A stretch of 64,000 nt of DNA from Candidatus Protochlamydia phocaeensis. Lineage in GTDB: Bacteria; Chlamydiota; Chlamydiia; Chlamydiales; Parachlamydiaceae. Position 1 is the first letter of the stretch, and every line of letters starts with the position of its first letter. The notes under the pieces are model-generated. The model worked only from the letters and a program-made list of their open reading frames with translations. It did not search any database and was not told the DNA's origin. The stretch lies in assembly GCF_001545115.1 (NCBI RefSeq), contig NZ_FCNU01000011.1, positions 310,001 to 374,000 on the forward strand. The letters run 5' to 3'. Positions 62,536-64,000 of this stretch are shown one piece after another. Both the position numbers and the translations under genes were made by a program.

Positions 62536-64000
62536 TTATTCCTTTTTTAATAATTTAAGCGGTTGGAATTGCTTGCCTCCCCCCTCAAACGAGTAGTGAT
62601 ACCACTCCAAGAAGTTAAGACGCAAACCGTGAATAATGCCACTCATTGTTCCCAGAACGATATTAACCATATGGGATACCACTATCAGCAGAACAGCGAA
62701 AATGAGAGGCAGACCGCTTGCAATTTCGTTAATTGTTGAACCAACGATGGCCCCTGCCAGTCCCAAAGCATATAGACGCAGATAAGACAGCGTATCGGCA
62801 AATACCTGGATCAGCGTCATGATTTCAAAAATCCCCTTCCACTTATGAATGAAAATGGAAGCGAGCCAAGCAAAGCCGATCCCGCCCATCATCAACTGAA
62901 AACCGACCTTCCCTCCCTTTTCCAAGTCAATGCCTCCTACCGTATTGAGGAAACTTGGCGTATGCAGATAGGAAGGAAAATACAGATACGCTCCGACTAG
63001 AAAAATGGCCCAACCTATATTGGGAGGATTCCGTCTGGCATAGCGCAACAGCGACAAGATTAAGTGCACGACGCCTATAAAAAGGGCTAGCTCGAACATA
63101 ATATTGTCGGTAATCTTGTTAAGCACGATATGCCCTTTTTGGGGATCGGACGACGGAACAAACGAAACGAATTCATGGCGGTCCGTTACATGGGACAGCG
63201 TTGGATACTTCTCGATCCATTCCTGATACGCAGCATCGCGGTGCACAATGTGGTATTCGACCTTCTTTTCCGCAAGCCATTGAACGAGCGACAATTTGCG
63301 AAGCGGATTATTAATGTCGATTGACATCCCGAAGAAAGAGGTCATCAGCGTTCCCCAGACCACGCACCCCACACACAAAACCGTGAAAAGGTTCAAGGCC
63401 CGCTTGCCCGCCCCTTTCAAATTGGGAAATTTATAGCGCAGGAATAAGGCCAAAGCCAAATAGACCAACCCATAGCCCGCATCGGCAATGATAAAGGCAA
63501 AGAACAAAGTAAAGCACCACAACACCCACTTAGAAGGATCTTTGTCCGTTGCCGAAGGCGTGTCATAAATATGAACCAGATCTTCCCCTAGACGCCCCAA
63601 CCCCTCGTTTTCCAAATAAGTCGGCACGACATCGGTCGGCTCAATGGCAATTTCTTCCGCATAGACATTCAAGCGGCTAACAAGCGTCTCAACTTGATCT
63701 TCCTTGTTGATAGGCACCCATCCTTCGACAGCAAAGAGCATTCCGCCCATCGCTTCTTGCACATAGGTTTGGGCATTATAAAGATGGTATTCGTTCAATT
63801 TGTCCACAAGAGCGCGGTGAAGAAATTCATTGTATTTCGCATAGCCTTTCAAGCGATGCTCCACCTCGTGAAGTTCGTCCTGCGATTGGGCCATGCGCGC
63901 CCTCAATTCCGCCAGCGAATGATCGATTTTCATTTCGATCATCCTGTCATACACGACAGAACGAGGATTGATGGCAACGTAGTAGTCTAAGTTGTGCTCG
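62536..64000 (-). CDS. atpI: V-type ATP synthase subunit I, 5' part beyond the window
   Basis: 487 codons visible; the frame stays open past an internal GTG at 63954 to the right edge (EHNLDYYVAINPRSVVYDRM precedes), so the gene starts outside. Subunit I (a-type) carries the half-channels for ion flow. A soluble N-terminal part is followed by about seven to eight membrane helices. The essential Arg is in LSYLRLYALGLAG. The extramembrane loop around EKYPTLSHVTDRHEF is larger than usual. The C-terminus is complete, and atpK follows after 19 bases. Confidence 0.93.
   Translation of the reverse strand, partial: EHNLDYYVAINPRSVVYDRMIEMKIDHSLAELRARMAQSQDELHEVEHRLKGYAKYNEFLHRALVDKLNEYHLYNAQTYVQEAMGGMLFAVEGWVPINKEDQVETLVSRLNVYAEEIAIEPTDVVPTYLENEGLGRLGEDLVHIYDTPSATDKDPSKWVLWCFTLFFAFIIADAGYGLVYLALALFLRYKFPNLKGAGKRALNLFTVLCVGCVVWGTLMTSFFGMSIDINNPLRKLSLVQWLAEKKVEYHIVHRDAAYQEWIEKYPTLSHVTDRHEFVSFVPSSDPQKGHIVLNKITDNIMFELALFIGVVHLILSLLRYARRNPPNIGWAIFLVGAYLYFPSYLHTPSFLNTVGGIDLEKGGKVGFQLMMGGIGFAWLASIFIHKWKGIFEIMTLIQVFADTLSYLRLYALGLAGAIVGSTINEIASGLPLIFAVLLIVVSHMVNIVLGTMSGIIHGLRLNFLEWYHYSFEGGGKQFQPLKLLKKE

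Overview
The window looks like part of the chromosome of an environmental, amoeba-associated member of the Chlamydiae (Parachlamydia/Protochlamydia/Waddlia-like; the genus cannot be fixed from this sequence). The evidence is the gene set and order. There is a double-length UvrA (about 1900 aa, four ATPase modules), a PknD-type kinase next to valyl-tRNA synthetase, and the I and K subunits of a V-type ATPase. cydA-cydB lies beside cdaA-cdaR, and pyruvate kinase and uvrA lie on the same stretch. As I recall, Chlamydia trachomatis has the same neighbours packed tightly (CT011-CT014, CT301-CT305, CT332-CT333). Here those core blocks are pulled apart by accessory genes that carry eukaryote-like or effector-like features. 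No rRNA, tRNA, CRISPR array or transposase gene was seen.

Layout. 0-6.2 kb: a tRNA-modifying methyltransferase (MnmM type), a DEDDh exonuclease that has lost its last catalytic Asp, and a tight plus-strand operon nusB-murB-PHP phosphoesterase-folC. 6.4-14.1 kb: two small membrane proteins, cytochrome bd oxidase (cydAB, minus strand), then folP-cdaA-cdaR-rsmE on the plus strand, which joins folate synthesis to cyclic di-AMP synthesis. 14.1-22.8 kb (minus strand): a BTB/T1-like effector candidate, a four-gene MacA/MacB-split/TolC efflux operon and pyruvate kinase. 23.1-30 kb: an accessory island between pyk and uvrA with two large candidate cysteine-protease-like proteins, a pair of small paralogues and a small exported protein.

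30.3-48.4 kb: uvrA, a coiled-coil protein with a bipartite NLS-like tail, small hypothetical genes, a decayed DUF4116-repeat gene, pknD-nudix, an Inc-like membrane protein, homospermidine synthase and valS. 48.8-64 kb: an unknown possible effector, a tandem pair of Na+/alanine (AGCS) symporters, a GH-like conserved protein whose start codon overlaps that of a divergent DAHP synthase gene, a lipoprotein, fumC, two tandem leucine-rich-repeat proteins, and the V-ATPase genes atpK and atpI (atpI runs off the right edge).

A family of degenerate palindromic, MITE-like repeats is scattered through the intergenic regions (best complete copy 10091-10256, about ten copies). Clear terminator hairpins separate several convergent gene pairs. 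The parts most worth following up are the 23-29.4 kb island, the BTB-like protein, the alternating-unit LRR pair, the NLS-tailed protein and the palindromic repeat family.
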